From positions 1,240,001 through 1,304,000 of the forward strand of contig NZ_LYOY01000029.1 in NCBI RefSeq assembly GCF_001653515.1: DNA of 64,000 nucleotides. The letters are read 5' to 3'. Of the stretch, positions 52,476 to 61,530 are shown piece by piece. Positions within the stretch are counted from its first letter, which is position 1. Every line of letters starts with the position of its first letter. This DNA comes from Streptomyces sp. ERV7 (GTDB taxonomy: Bacteria > Actinomycetota > Actinomycetes > Streptomycetales > Streptomycetaceae). The translations under genes and the position numbers were made by a program. Below the pieces are notes generated by a model that did not search any database, was not told the origin of the DNA, and saw nothing but the letters and a program-made list of their open reading frames with translations.

Positions 52476-54701
52476 TTGCCCCGTTTCACCGTCGTCGTGC
52501 CCGTCCATGAGGTCCGCGGGCTGCTGCGGGAGTGTCTGGAGTCGGTGCTGCGGCAGCGCTCCTGCCACAGCGAGACCATCGAGGTCATCGGGGTCGACGA
52601 CGGCTCGGCGGACGGCTCGGGGCGGCTGCTCGACGAACTGGCCGCCGCCGACCGGCGCGTACGGGCGGTCCATCTGGCGGCCCCGGTGAGCGCGGGCGAG
52701 CGGCGCGACGCCGGGGCCGGGCAGGCGCGCGGGGAGTATCTGCTCTTCCTGGAGCCGGGCCTGGTCCTGCTGCCGGGGGCGCTCGACGCGGTCGACGCGC
52801 GGCTGAAGGAGGCCGGGGACCCGGATCTGCTGCTCTTCGGGCATCTGCGGACCCCGTTCCTCGGCACGGCCGAGCCGGCCCGCTCCCTCGACGTGCTGCG
52901 CGCGGCCGGGGACGCGGTGACCACGGCCGCCGGGCGGCCGGGCCTGCTCGGGGTGGCCCCGGTGAGCTGGAACCGGGCGGTGCGGCGGGAGTTCTGGCGC
53001 GACGGGGGCCCGCGGTTCGGCCCGGGCGCGCGGGCCGAGGCGATGTGGGCGCTCGGCGCGCTGCTGGCGGCCGGGTCGGTGGCGGCCCTCGCCACCCCCT
53101 GCGTGGACCACCGCCAGCGGCGCCCACTGCCGGGGGCCCGGCCCGCGGAGGACCGCGGGGAGGTCGTCGCCGCGTACGACGCGCTGCTGGCCAAGACCGC
53201 CGCCCGGCCCGGGGCCGAGGCCCTGCGCGGGCCGCTGTTCGCGCTGGCCGTGCGGGAGTTGCTGAAGACGTACGCGGGCGCGCGCGGGCAGCGGCGGGCG
53301 TACGTCCGGGCGGTGGCCGCCTTCAGCCGGACCCATCGACCCGTCGGCAGCGGGCGGTCCGGGGTGCGCGCGCGGCTGCTCACCGGGGGCCGGTTCCGGA
53401 CGCTGGCCGCGCTCGACGGGGCCCTGGCGGCCCGCCGCGCACTGCGCTCACGCGTCCGCGCCGTGCGCAGGTCCGCGCTGCGCACGGCGTTCCGGCACTA
53501 CTACCGCCTCCAGCGGCTGCTCCCGCTCGACCCCGGGCTCGCGGTGTACGCCTCGTACTGGAACCGGGGCGTGAGCTGCAACCCGGCGGCCGTCCACCGC
53601 AAGGCCGCCGAACTCGCCCCGCACATCAAGGGCGTGTGGGTGGTCACCAAGGCCGAGGCGGCGGACGGGCACCCGTTCGTGCTGCCGGACACCCTCGCGT
53701 ACTGGCGGCTGATGGCCCGCGCCGGCTACTTCGTCAACAACGTCAACTTCCCCGACCACCTGGTCAAGCGCCCGGGCCAGCGCCACCTCCAGACCCACCA
53801 CGGCACCCCGCTCAAGCGCATGGGCCTTGACCAGCTCGACCGTCCGGCCGCCGCCCAGGGCTTCGGCTTCCGCCGGTTCCTCGCCCGTGTGGACCGCTGG
53901 GACTTCTCGCTCTCCGCCAATCCGCACTCCACCGAGACCTGGTCGCGCGTCTACCCGAGTGCGGTGCGGCACCTGGAGTCCGGCTATCCGCGCAACGACG
54001 TGTACGCGACGGCGACCGCCGAGTCCATCGCCGCCGTCCGCCGCGCGCTCGGCATCGCGCCGGGCCGCCGCGCGATCCTGTACGCGCCGACGCACCGCGA
54101 GTACGAGCGCGGCTTCTCCGCCCCCCTGGACCTGGTCCGCGTCGCCGACGCGCTGGGCCCGGACACCCTGCTGCTGGTGCGAGCCCACTACTTCCACGCC
54201 TCGGCCGGGCTGCCGGAGCACCCGGGGCTGCTCGACGTCTCGGCCCACCCCCGGGTCGAAGAGCTGTGCCTGGCGGCGGACGCACTGGTCACGGACTACT
54301 CCTCGATGATGTTCGACTACGCCAACCTGGACCGCCCGATCGTCGTCCACGCCCCCGACTGGGAGGTGTACCGCACGGTCCGCGGCGTCTGCTTCGACCT
54401 CCTCTCGGGGCGCCCGGGAGACACCCCGGGCGCGGTCACCACCAGCACGGACGAGCTCATCTCCTGCTTCCGGGACGGCGGCTGGGACAGCCGGGCGAAC
54501 GCCGTGCTGCGGGCCGCGTTCCGGGAGCGGTTCTGCCCCTACGACGACGGGCGCGCCGCCGAGCGCGTGGTGCGCACGGTGTTCCTGGACGAGGAGGCCG
54601 ACGCGCCGCGCCCGGTGGAGCCCGCCCGGCGCGCGGTCCCGCCGCTGCCGGGTCAGACGGGTGCCCGCCGGGTCAGCGCCGCTGGCCGGCCATCACCGTG
54701 A
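52476..54701 (+). CDS. Bifunctional GT2 glycosyltransferase and CDP-glycerol glycerophosphotransferase-like protein, paralogue, 741 aa
   Basis: Same domain order as the preceding gene: GT2 (about 1-240; FTVVVPVHEVRGLLRECLESVL, VDDGSADGSG) and TagF (about 370-710) with HHGTPLKRMGLDQLDRP (His near 441-442), YAPTHREYERG and TDYSSMMFDYANLDRPI. In the GT2 half the DxD-like region is weaker (LFLEPGLVLL where the neighbour has FLDGDDT), so this half may have lost activity. TTG 52476 has GAGG upstream. The gene overlaps the convergent SMR gene by 29 bp at its 3' end. Confidence 0.87.
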   Translation: MPRFTVVVPVHEVRGLLRECLESVLRQRSCHSETIEVIGVDDGSADGSGRLLDELAAADRRVRAVHLAAPVSAGERRDAGAGQARGEYLLFLEPGLVLLPGALDAVDARLKEAGDPDLLLFGHLRTPFLGTAEPARSLDVLRAAGDAVTTAAGRPGLLGVAPVSWNRAVRREFWRDGGPRFGPGARAEAMWALGALLAAGSVAALATPCVDHRQRRPLPGARPAEDRGEVVAAYDALLAKTAARPGAEALRGPLFALAVRELLKTYAGARGQRRAYVRAVAAFSRTHRPVGSGRSGVRARLLTGGRFRTLAALDGALAARRALRSRVRAVRRSALRTAFRHYYRLQRLLPLDPGLAVYASYWNRGVSCNPAAVHRKAAELAPHIKGVWVVTKAEAADGHPFVLPDTLAYWRLMARAGYFVNNVNFPDHLVKRPGQRHLQTHHGTPLKRMGLDQLDRPAAAQGFGFRRFLARVDRWDFSLSANPHSTETWSRVYPSAVRHLESGYPRNDVYATATAESIAAVRRALGIAPGRRAILYAPTHREYERGFSAPLDLVRVADALGPDTLLLVRAHYFHASAGLPEHPGLLDVSAHPRVEELCLAADALVTDYSSMMFDYANLDRPIVVHAPDWEVYRTVRGVCFDLLSGRPGDTPGAVTTSTDELISCFRDGGWDSRANAVLRAAFRERFCPYDDGRAAERVVRTVFLDEEADAPRPVEPARRAVPPLPGQTGARRVSAAGRPSP

Positions 54702-55047
54702 CGAGCCCGACGACCACCAGCAGCGAGCCGGCCCACGTCCACACCGACGTCCGCTCGTGCAGCACGGTCGAGCCGGCCAGCACGATCAGCAGATACCCCA
54801 GGGCGTTGAAGGGGTACGCGACGGACAGCGGCACCCGGGCCAGCGTCGACATCCAGGCGACGGCCGAGACGGCGAAGACGACCAGGCCGACCACGATCCA
54901 GGGGCTGGTGGCGGCCCGCAGCGCGATCGAGCCTCCGCCGTGCCGCACGGCAAAGGCGGCGCTGCGCATGCCGTGCTTGAGCATGATCTGGCCGCCCGCC
55001 GAGGAGAACACCGCGAAGAGCAGCAGGGCCAGGCTGGGCAGGTTCAA
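54673..55047 (-). CDS. SMR/EamA-type small multidrug-resistance-like membrane protein, 124 aa
   Basis: Four predicted membrane helices; motifs LNLPSLALLLFAVFSSAGGQIMLKHGM and VAYPFNALGYLLIVLAGSTVLHERT are those of EmrE/ArnE-type proteins. In glycan clusters such proteins act as flippase subunits for undecaprenyl-linked sugars. TTG 55047 is chosen for GGGAGG 6 nt upstream. It probably works with the glycosyltransferase-methyltransferase gene 46 bp upstream in the same operon. Confidence 0.82.
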   Translation of the reverse strand: MNLPSLALLLFAVFSSAGGQIMLKHGMRSAAFAVRHGGGSIALRAATSPWIVVGLVVFAVSAVAWMSTLARVPLSVAYPFNALGYLLIVLAGSTVLHERTSVWTWAGSLLVVVGLVTVMAGQRR

Positions 55048-55093
55048 CGTCGGCCTCCCGACCGGGACTTCGGGCACCGGGTGCGGCGCGCGG

Positions 55094-56653
55094 TCAGACG
55101 CCCACACGGTCGGCGGGGGTGTACTGACGGTTGAGGATGTCCTGTACATCGACGTGCTCCCCAGCGATGATCGTCTCCGCCGCGTGCGGCGTGAGCAGGG
55201 CGATGTGCTGATAGCCGAACAGGGTCGGCCGCAGCCGGGTCAGCAGCCGGGAGAGCCCGCCGAGCACCCTGGCGAGCGCCCCGCCGACCGGGCCGCCACC
55301 GCCGAGCAGCGCCCAGAAGGGCGCCCCGGTCGAGGACATGGAGAGGATGTCGTACCCCGCGCCCTGGACCGTGCGGCGCAGGCTGGCGCGGGTGAAGAAG
55401 CGCAGATGCGTCTCGTCGAGGATGCCGCGCCGGTCGTACCCGAAGGCGCCGAGGGCGACGCGCAGCCGGGCGTACCAGTGGCTGAAGTTCGGTACGGACA
55501 GCAGGACCCGCCCGCCCGGGCGCAGCACCCGGGCGATCTCGGCGAGGACCCGCTCGGGCCGGGAGAGGTGCTCGATGACGTCCCCGGCGACCACGTAGTC
55601 GTATCCCCGCCCGATCTCCTCGGGCAGTCCCTCCTCCAGGTCCGCCGCGAAGAACCGCGTACACCTCTCACGCACGCCCGGCACCTCGACGCGGTCGACG
55701 CCCGTCACCTCGTGGCCCATCGCCTCCAGGCGCTCGGCGAAGAGCCCGCCGGAGCAGCCCAGGTCCAGGACGCGGCCGGGCGGGAGGGCGCGCATCCGGT
55801 CCAGGATGACGGAGTGGGAGGAGCCGTCGCCTTCCTTGAACGCGTATCCGTCGGGCTTGGGAATCCACGGGCAGGTGCCGAACCCCTTGACCGCGAGCCG
55901 GTATTCGAGGACGTCCTTCACCACGTCCTTGGCGTACTTGAGCCCGTTGACGTAACAGATCTCGTCGCCGTAGTACGTGGGCACGGGGATTTCGCTGATC
56001 CGCATTCCCGCGTCGATGAGCTGGACGATGATCTGGGTGTCGAAGTCGAACGCGTCGGTATTGCGCTCGATGGGGAGCCGGCGCAGCGCGGCGACGCTGT
56101 AGGCGCGGTAGCCGGAGTGGAACTCGGTGAGCCGGGAGCCGAGCAGGGAGTTCTCCAGGCGGGTGAGGATACGGTTCCCCAGCCATTTGTAGAACGGCAT
56201 TCCGCCGCGCAGGGCGCCGCCCCGGTCCATCATGCGCGACCCGAACACGGCTTCGGCCTCGCCGTTCTCGATGGGCGCGACCATCTCGGGGATCAGTTCG
56301 GGGGCGTACTGGCCGTCGCCGTGCAGCAGGACGACGATGTCGAGCCCGCGCTCGGCGGCGAGCGCGTACCCGGCTTTCTGGTTTCCCCCGTAGCCGAGGT
56401 TCTTGGTGTGCCGCATGACGACGGTACGGGGCTTGCCCTCGGCCTGGGACCAGCGGCAGCCGGCGGTGAAGGTGCCGTCGTGGCTGGCGTCGTCGAGGAT
56501 CAGGATCTCGTCGATACGGGAGCGGAAGTCGGCCGGGATGCGGTCGAGCGTCCGCTCCAGCGTGGTCTCGGCGTTGTACGCGACGACGAGGATGCCGATA
56601 CGGGGGTCGCGCCCTGAGCGGGCTTCACAGGCGCGGGCGGGGGTCGGCTGCAC
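55094..56653 (-). CDS. GT2 glycosyltransferase fused to SAM methyltransferase, 519 aa
   Basis: First half (about 18-260): GT2 of the dolichyl-phosphate mannosyltransferase kind (IGILVVAYNAETTLERTLDRIP, LDDASHDGT, LLHGDGQYAPE, FGSRMMDRGG). Second half (about 290-500): class I methyltransferase with VLDLGCSGGLFAERL (SAM motif I), VAGDVIEHL and LRPGGRVLLSVPNFSHW. GTG 56653 is chosen because GGAGA lies 5-6 nt upstream; the longer frame overlaps a gene remnant. It may make a polyprenyl-linked, methylated sugar for the wall polymer. Confidence 0.87.
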   Translation of the reverse strand: MQPTPARACEARSGRDPRIGILVVAYNAETTLERTLDRIPADFRSRIDEILILDDASHDGTFTAGCRWSQAEGKPRTVVMRHTKNLGYGGNQKAGYALAAERGLDIVVLLHGDGQYAPELIPEMVAPIENGEAEAVFGSRMMDRGGALRGGMPFYKWLGNRILTRLENSLLGSRLTEFHSGYRAYSVAALRRLPIERNTDAFDFDTQIIVQLIDAGMRISEIPVPTYYGDEICYVNGLKYAKDVVKDVLEYRLAVKGFGTCPWIPKPDGYAFKEGDGSSHSVILDRMRALPPGRVLDLGCSGGLFAERLEAMGHEVTGVDRVEVPGVRERCTRFFAADLEEGLPEEIGRGYDYVVAGDVIEHLSRPERVLAEIARVLRPGGRVLLSVPNFSHWYARLRVALGAFGYDRRGILDETHLRFFTRASLRRTVQGAGYDILSMSSTGAPFWALLGGGGPVGGALARVLGGLSRLLTRLRPTLFGYQHIALLTPHAAETIIAGEHVDVQDILNRQYTPADRVGV

Positions 56654-56676
56654 GGGCGTCTCCAGGGGTGGCGGCC

Positions 56677-57032
56677 GTGACGTCTCGGCGCACCCCACGA
56701 CCTCCGGGCTGCTGCTGGCCGCCGACGTCCTGGTCACCGACTACTCCGGGCTGATCTGCGGCTTCGCCCACACCGGCCGCCCGATGCTCTTCCACACCTA
56801 CGACCTCGCCCACTACCGCGACACCGCGCGCGGCTTCTACGCCGACTTCGAGGCGCTGGCCCCCGGCCCGCTGCTCTCCGACACCGGCGCCGTGGCGGAG
56901 GCGCTGGCAGAGCCGGAGAGCGGCGCCACCGCCCACGCGGACGCGTACGCCGCCTTCCGCGCCGCGTACGGCGACCTGGACGACGGCCGGGCGGCGGCCC
57001 GGGTCGTCGACCGGCTGACCACGGGCTGCTGA
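56677..57032 (+). pseudogene. C-terminal remnant of a third TagF-like transferase
   Basis: The frame encodes RDVSAHPTTSGLLLAADVLVTDYSGLICGFAHTGRPMLFHTYD and continues to an R-V-V-D-R-L end, about 118 residues matching the last part of the two GT2-TagF proteins (DVSAHP...LVTDYSS...DYANLDRPI). Everything upstream, including HGTP, is missing; the divergent GT2-methyltransferase gene begins there. No ribosome site is seen. Probably left by a rearrangement. Confidence 0.75.
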
Positions 57033-57090
57033 TCGGGTGATCGACGCGGGATGCCGGGACAGATCGGGACCCCCACGGAACCGATGACCT

Positions 57091-58677
57091 GTGCGCACCT
57101 TTCCTCCCACCGGCCCCGCCCGGCTTCCGGCGCCCCGGCGCGCGGCCGTAAGTCCCGCCGACGCGCCGCCCCCGGGCCCCGCCTGGCGCGTCACGCCCTA
57201 CTTCGTCCTGGGCGGGGTGTTCTGGCTGGTGATATCGGCGGCGGCCTGGCGGGTGCCGCTGTGCTGCGACCTCGGTACGCACGCCGCCGTGGTGGAGCGG
57301 CTGAAGGCCGATCTGCTCGACCCCGCCCACCCGATGGCCGACCTGCCGGGCGCGGGCAGCCCGTACTACTCGCCGTACTCCGTGGCCCAGGGCGTGTTCG
57401 CCCAGCTCACCGAGTTGCCCGGCCGTGTGGTGGTACGGCTCTTCGGGCCGGTGAACCTGCTGGTCCTGCTCACCGGACTCGGCCGCTTCACCCGGCTGTT
57501 CTCCACGCGCGCGTGGGCGCCGGTGTTCACGCTGGCCTTCTCGGCGGTCCTGTGGGGCACCGCGGTGACCTGGTGGAGCGGCTTCCTCGGTCTGCTGTCG
57601 ATGACCGGCAACCTGTCCTACCCGAGCACCTTCGCCATCGGCCTCACCTTTCACATCTGGGCCCTGGCGGGCCGTCTGACGGAACGTTCTTCCCGTACGC
57701 CCCGGTGGCGCGCGGCCCCGCTGGAGTTCGCCGCGCTCGGCGTGCTGACCGGCGTGGTCGTCCTCGTCCACCCGATCACCGCGATCGCCGCGGTGCTCGG
57801 CACGGCGGGCCTCGCCCTCGCGCGGAAGGGGGCGTGGAGCGGCGCGGCCGCCGCCCGCTGGGCGCTGGCGGGGGCGGGCGCCCTGGCGGTGACGGTGACC
57901 TGGCCGTACTGCGACATCTTCACACTCGTCGGCGACACCGGCATCGATTCCATGCACAGGGCCCTGTATGAAGATCTGATCGGCCGTTACTGGCTGGCGG
58001 CCCTGCTCGGCGCGCCCGTGCTGCTGCTGCGCCTGCGCCGCGACCGGCGCGACCCGCTGGCGCTGATGACCCTGCTGTTCTGGCTGGTCGTCCTGTACGG
58101 CTGGGTGAGCGGCCACTACACGTACGGCAGGCTGCTCGCGGTCGCCCCGGTCCCCGCACAGGTCGCGCTCGCCGTCGAGCTGGCCCGGCCGCGCCCGTGG
58201 TCCGCGGCCCGCCGTGCGCTCGCCCCGCTCGCGGCGGCCGGGGCGTGCCTGGGGTTCGTCTCGGCCCAGGCCGGGGCGGTGGCGCCGAGCCTGGGGGTGC
58301 GGGGCGTCGAGCGCCCGCCGCACTGGGACACCTACGGCTGGGCCGCCCAGCACATCCCGCCGGGCGACACGGTTCTCGCGGACGACTACTACGTAGTGCG
58401 TTCCCTGCCCGGGTACGGGCCCTTCCTGGTGGCCCCGGTCTGGCCCGACCCGGCGCTCGCGGAGTCCGAACGGCTGCGCCGCAAGGCGGCCGTGAGGCGC
58501 TATCTGTCCCCGTCGACGCCTCTCCACGCGCGCGCGGCCATCGCCCGCCGCTACGGCGTCCACTGGCTGCTGCTCACTCCGGAGGAACGCCTGCCCGAGG
58601 AGGCGGTGGTGGTCGCGTTCAGCCCGCACAGCGGAGAGGTGCTGGCGCGGGTGAGCTACCCCGGAGTCCGCGGCTGA
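57091..58677 (+). CDS. Multi-pass membrane protein, GT-C glycosyltransferase-like, 528 aa
   Basis: About ten predicted membrane helices in the first 400 residues and a soluble outer C-terminal part. After the first helix the loop CCDLGTHAAVVERLKADLL has an Asp where GT-C enzymes carry the catalytic acid, and YYSPYSVAQGVFAQL resembles the PMT/6-pyruvoyl region loosely. Such proteins move sugars from lipid carriers to glycans on the outer face. GTG 57091. No family is assigned with certainty. It is flanked by wall polymer genes. Confidence 0.72.
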   Translation: MRTFPPTGPARLPAPRRAAVSPADAPPPGPAWRVTPYFVLGGVFWLVISAAAWRVPLCCDLGTHAAVVERLKADLLDPAHPMADLPGAGSPYYSPYSVAQGVFAQLTELPGRVVVRLFGPVNLLVLLTGLGRFTRLFSTRAWAPVFTLAFSAVLWGTAVTWWSGFLGLLSMTGNLSYPSTFAIGLTFHIWALAGRLTERSSRTPRWRAAPLEFAALGVLTGVVVLVHPITAIAAVLGTAGLALARKGAWSGAAAARWALAGAGALAVTVTWPYCDIFTLVGDTGIDSMHRALYEDLIGRYWLAALLGAPVLLLRLRRDRRDPLALMTLLFWLVVLYGWVSGHYTYGRLLAVAPVPAQVALAVELARPRPWSAARRALAPLAAAGACLGFVSAQAGAVAPSLGVRGVERPPHWDTYGWAAQHIPPGDTVLADDYYVVRSLPGYGPFLVAPVWPDPALAESERLRRKAAVRRYLSPSTPLHARAAIARRYGVHWLLLTPEERLPEEAVVVAFSPHSGEVLARVSYPGVRG

Positions 58678-58705
58678 GCCGACCGGCCCACGGACGCGCG
58701 ACGGC

Positions 58706-59332
58706 TCAGCCCGTCGCCTTCAGGGCCGCCACCGCCGAGGTGGCCAGATCGTCCAGGTATCCCTTCGGCAGGTCGCCCCGGACCACCACGAGCCGCCAGT
58801 ACAGCGGCCCGACGATCAGGTCGAGGGCCCGGTCCGGGTCGGCCCCCTCGGGGAGTTCGCCGCGCTCCACGGCCTCGCGCACGACGACCGCCGCGACGCC
58901 CTTCTGTCCGTCGAGCAGCGCCTTCTTGATGGCGTCGGCGATCTCCGGGTGGCGGACCGACTCGACGAGCAGGTCCGGGATCACCTGGGAGGCGACCGGG
59001 TGGCGCAGGGCGAGCGAGGCCACCGCGAGCAGCGCCCTGATGTCCCCGTACAGGGAGCCCGTGCGGGGCACCGGCAGGCCCTGCGCGGCGAAGGCGGACA
59101 CCAGGTCGAGGACCAGGCTCAGCTTGGACTTCCAGCGGCGGTAGACGGCCGTCTTGCCGACTCCGGCGCGGCGCGCGATGCCCTCGATCGACATCCGGGC
59201 GAAGCCGACCGCCGCCAGCTCCTCGAAGACGGCCTTGCGGATGGCCTCGGTCACGTCGGAGCGCAGCACGGCGGCACCGGCCGGGGCGCGGCGCTGGGGT
59301 TCGGCGGGGGCCGGGGCGTCCGAGTTGGTCAT
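58706..59332 (-). CDS. TetR-family transcriptional regulator, 208 aa
   Basis: N-terminal HTH (about 25-70): VTEAIRKAVFEELAAVGFARMSIEGIARRAGVGKTAVYRRWKSK. The C-terminal ligand domain is of the TetR_C_11 type (DLPKGYLDDLATSAVAAL at the end). ATG 59332. It is divergent from the TagGH-type exporter and shares about 240 bp of control DNA with it, so it is likely to repress that operon and itself. Confidence 0.9.
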   Translation of the reverse strand: MTNSDAPAPAEPQRRAPAGAAVLRSDVTEAIRKAVFEELAAVGFARMSIEGIARRAGVGKTAVYRRWKSKLSLVLDLVSAFAAQGLPVPRTGSLYGDIRALLAVASLALRHPVASQVIPDLLVESVRHPEIADAIKKALLDGQKGVAAVVVREAVERGELPEGADPDRALDLIVGPLYWRLVVVRGDLPKGYLDDLATSAVAALKATG

Positions 59333-59353
59333 GTCTTGAGCATAGCGATACGA

Positions 59354-59400
59354 CGAGACGGTTGCGTTGCGACGTCATCCCGTCCTAGTCTCACCGTTAC
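59354..59400 (+). promoter_or_regulatory. Promoter of the exporter operon flanked by possible TetR half-sites
   Basis: TTGCGT (59362-59367) and TAGTCT (59386-59391) are spaced by 18 bp, a good housekeeping promoter. It is bracketed by gagacggt (59354-59361) and accgttac (59393-59400), which share the inverted core acggt/accgt. A repressor bound there would cover the promoter. Confidence 0.5.
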
Positions 59401-59573
59401 GACGATACGGACCCGTCCCGTCGTAACCCCGGGTTCACCGCCCGGCCATGTCCCGGCCTCGAGACACCCCGTCGGCCTTGAGGCACCCGTCGACTTCGAG
59501 ACACGCGTCGGCCCTGGGACACGCGTCCCCGCGAAGACCTCCCGCCCGCGAAGCCACGTCGAAAGCGATCGTT

Positions 59574-60515
59574 GTGAGCCAGACCGCAGCACCGCCGGCC
59601 CCGCCGGCCCCCGCGCAGGACACCCGGCCCGCCGACCCCGACCAGGGCCTGGACGCCACCGAGCTGGCCGCCAAGTACGGCCTGACGGTCAGCGGCGCCC
59701 GCCCGTCGCTGAAGGAGTACGTCCAGCAGCTCTGGGCGCGCCGCCACTTCATCTCGGCGTTCGCCACCGCCAAGCTCACCGCGCAGTACAGCGAGGCGAA
59801 GCTGGGCCAGATCTGGCAGCTGATGACCCCGCTGCTCAACGCGACGGTCTACTACTTCATCTTCGGCATCCTGATGGGCACCAAGCAGGGCGTCCCGGAC
59901 TACATCCCGTTCCTGGTCACCGGCGTCTTCATCTGGACCTTCACCGCCAACTCGATCATGTCGGGCACGCGCGCGATCACCGGCAACATGGGCCTGGTCC
60001 GCGCCCTGCACTTCCCGCGCGCGTCACTGCCCATCGCGCTGGCGCTCCAGCAGCTCCAGCAGCTGCTCTTCTCCATCGCCGCGCTCGCGATGATCCTGGT
60101 CGCCGTCGGCGTCTACCCGGCGGTGTCCTGGCTGATCGCCGTCCCCGCGCTGATCCTGCAGGCCATGTTCAACACCGGTCTGTCGCTCGCGATGGCCCGG
60201 GTCGCCAGCAAGACCCCGGACATCTCGCAGCTGATGCCGTTCGTGCTGCGCACCTGGATGTACGTCTCGGGCGTCATGTGGAGCCTGCCGCAGCTGATGA
60301 CCCGCAGCTCGCTGCCGCACGGCCTGGTGAAGGTGCTCCAGTACAACCCGGCCGCCGTCTACATCGACCTGATGCGCTTCGCCCTGATCCACAGCTTCAA
60401 GGCGAAGCAGCTCCCGCCGCACGTGTGGGCCATCGCGGGCGGCTGGGCCGTCCTCGCCCTCGTCGCCGGGTTCATCTACTTCTGGAAGGCAGAGGAGAAG
60501 TACGGCCGTGGCTGA
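59574..60515 (+). CDS. ABC-2 type polysaccharide export permease (TagG-like), 313 aa
   Basis: Six predicted membrane helices of the ABC2 family (about 70-310) after a Pro/Ala-rich cytoplasmic start. The family motif YSEAKLGQIWQLMTPLLNATVYYFIFGILMG lies near residues 66-96. GTG 59574 is chosen because homologous sequence begins with the following region (ELAAKYGLTVSGARP); upstream codons are low-complexity. With the next gene it should export the lipid-linked wall polymer across the membrane. Confidence 0.87.
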   Translation: MSQTAAPPAPPAPAQDTRPADPDQGLDATELAAKYGLTVSGARPSLKEYVQQLWARRHFISAFATAKLTAQYSEAKLGQIWQLMTPLLNATVYYFIFGILMGTKQGVPDYIPFLVTGVFIWTFTANSIMSGTRAITGNMGLVRALHFPRASLPIALALQQLQQLLFSIAALAMILVAVGVYPAVSWLIAVPALILQAMFNTGLSLAMARVASKTPDISQLMPFVLRTWMYVSGVMWSLPQLMTRSSLPHGLVKVLQYNPAAVYIDLMRFALIHSFKAKQLPPHVWAIAGGWAVLALVAGFIYFWKAEEKYGRG

Positions 60516-61314
60516 CAGCACTCCCGCCGTGATCGGCGCCCCCGCCCCGCTCGGCGCTCCCACCGTGATCGCCGACGACGTCCACATCGTCTACAAGGTC
60601 AACGGCGGCTCCTCCAAAGGAAGAGGCAGTGCGACCTCCGCGCTCAGCCGTATCGCCTCCCGCAGGGCCACCCCGGGCATCCGCGAGGTGCACGCCGTCA
60701 AGGGCGTCAGCTTCGTCGCCCGCAAGGGGGAGGCGATCGGCCTGATCGGCTCCAACGGCTCGGGCAAGTCGACCCTCCTGAAGGCCGTCGCGGGCCTGCT
60801 CCCGACCGCCGCGGGCAGGATCTTCACCCAGGGCCAGCCCTCCCTGCTCGGCGTCAACGCGGCGCTGATGAACGACCTCACCGGCGAGCGCAACGTCACC
60901 CTCGGCGGGCTCGCCATGGGCATGTCCCGCGAGGAGGTCCGGGACCGCTACGACGACATCGTCGAGTTCTCCGGGATCAACGAGAAGGGCGACTTCATCA
61001 CCCTTCCGATGCGCACCTACTCCTCCGGCATGGGCGCCCGGCTGCGGTTCTCCATCGCCGCCGCCAAGTCCCACGACGTGCTCCTGATCGACGAGGCGCT
61101 CTCCACCGGCGACGCCCGCTTCCAGCGGCGCAGCCAGGAGCGGATCGAGGAGCTGCGCGCCGAGGCGGGCACGGTCTTCCTGGTCAGCCACAGCAACGGC
61201 ACCATCAAGCAGACCTGCGACCGGGCCATCTGGCTGGAGTCGGGGGTCCTGCGCATGGACGGCCCGGCCGACGAGGTGGTCGCCGCGTACGAGGAGCACA
61301 CCAAGAAGAAATAG
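60508..61314 (+). CDS. ABC polysaccharide exporter ATP-binding protein (TagH-like), 268 aa
   Basis: Walker A GSNGSGKST (81-89), signature TYSSGMGARLRFSIAAA, Walker B VLLIDEALSTGD and the switch His in VSHSNG. The long insert between residues 30 and 60, before HAVKGVSF, is usual for teichoic acid and O-antigen exporters. GTG 60508 overlaps the permease by 8 bp. There is no C-terminal glycan-binding domain as in Wzt, so recognition must occur elsewhere. Confidence 0.92.
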   Translation: MADSTPAVIGAPAPLGAPTVIADDVHIVYKVNGGSSKGRGSATSALSRIASRRATPGIREVHAVKGVSFVARKGEAIGLIGSNGSGKSTLLKAVAGLLPTAAGRIFTQGQPSLLGVNAALMNDLTGERNVTLGGLAMGMSREEVRDRYDDIVEFSGINEKGDFITLPMRTYSSGMGARLRFSIAAAKSHDVLLIDEALSTGDARFQRRSQERIEELRAEAGTVFLVSHSNGTIKQTCDRAIWLESGVLRMDGPADEVVAAYEEHTKKK

Positions 61315-61530
61315 GGTCACACCGGTACGAATAAATATCCCAAACCGGTCTAAACTGCTGGTCGATGACGACCCAGCAGCTGCGCCGACGGCGGCAGCGA
61401 CGAGGCCAAGGGCGGCACGACGCAGTCGCCCGCCGCCAAGAACCCGCCGAAGCAGTCCCCGGCGGCCGACACGCCCTCGGACGCCGCGAGCGACGACAGT
61501 TCGGCGCCGCCCGCCAACGTCACGTACACC

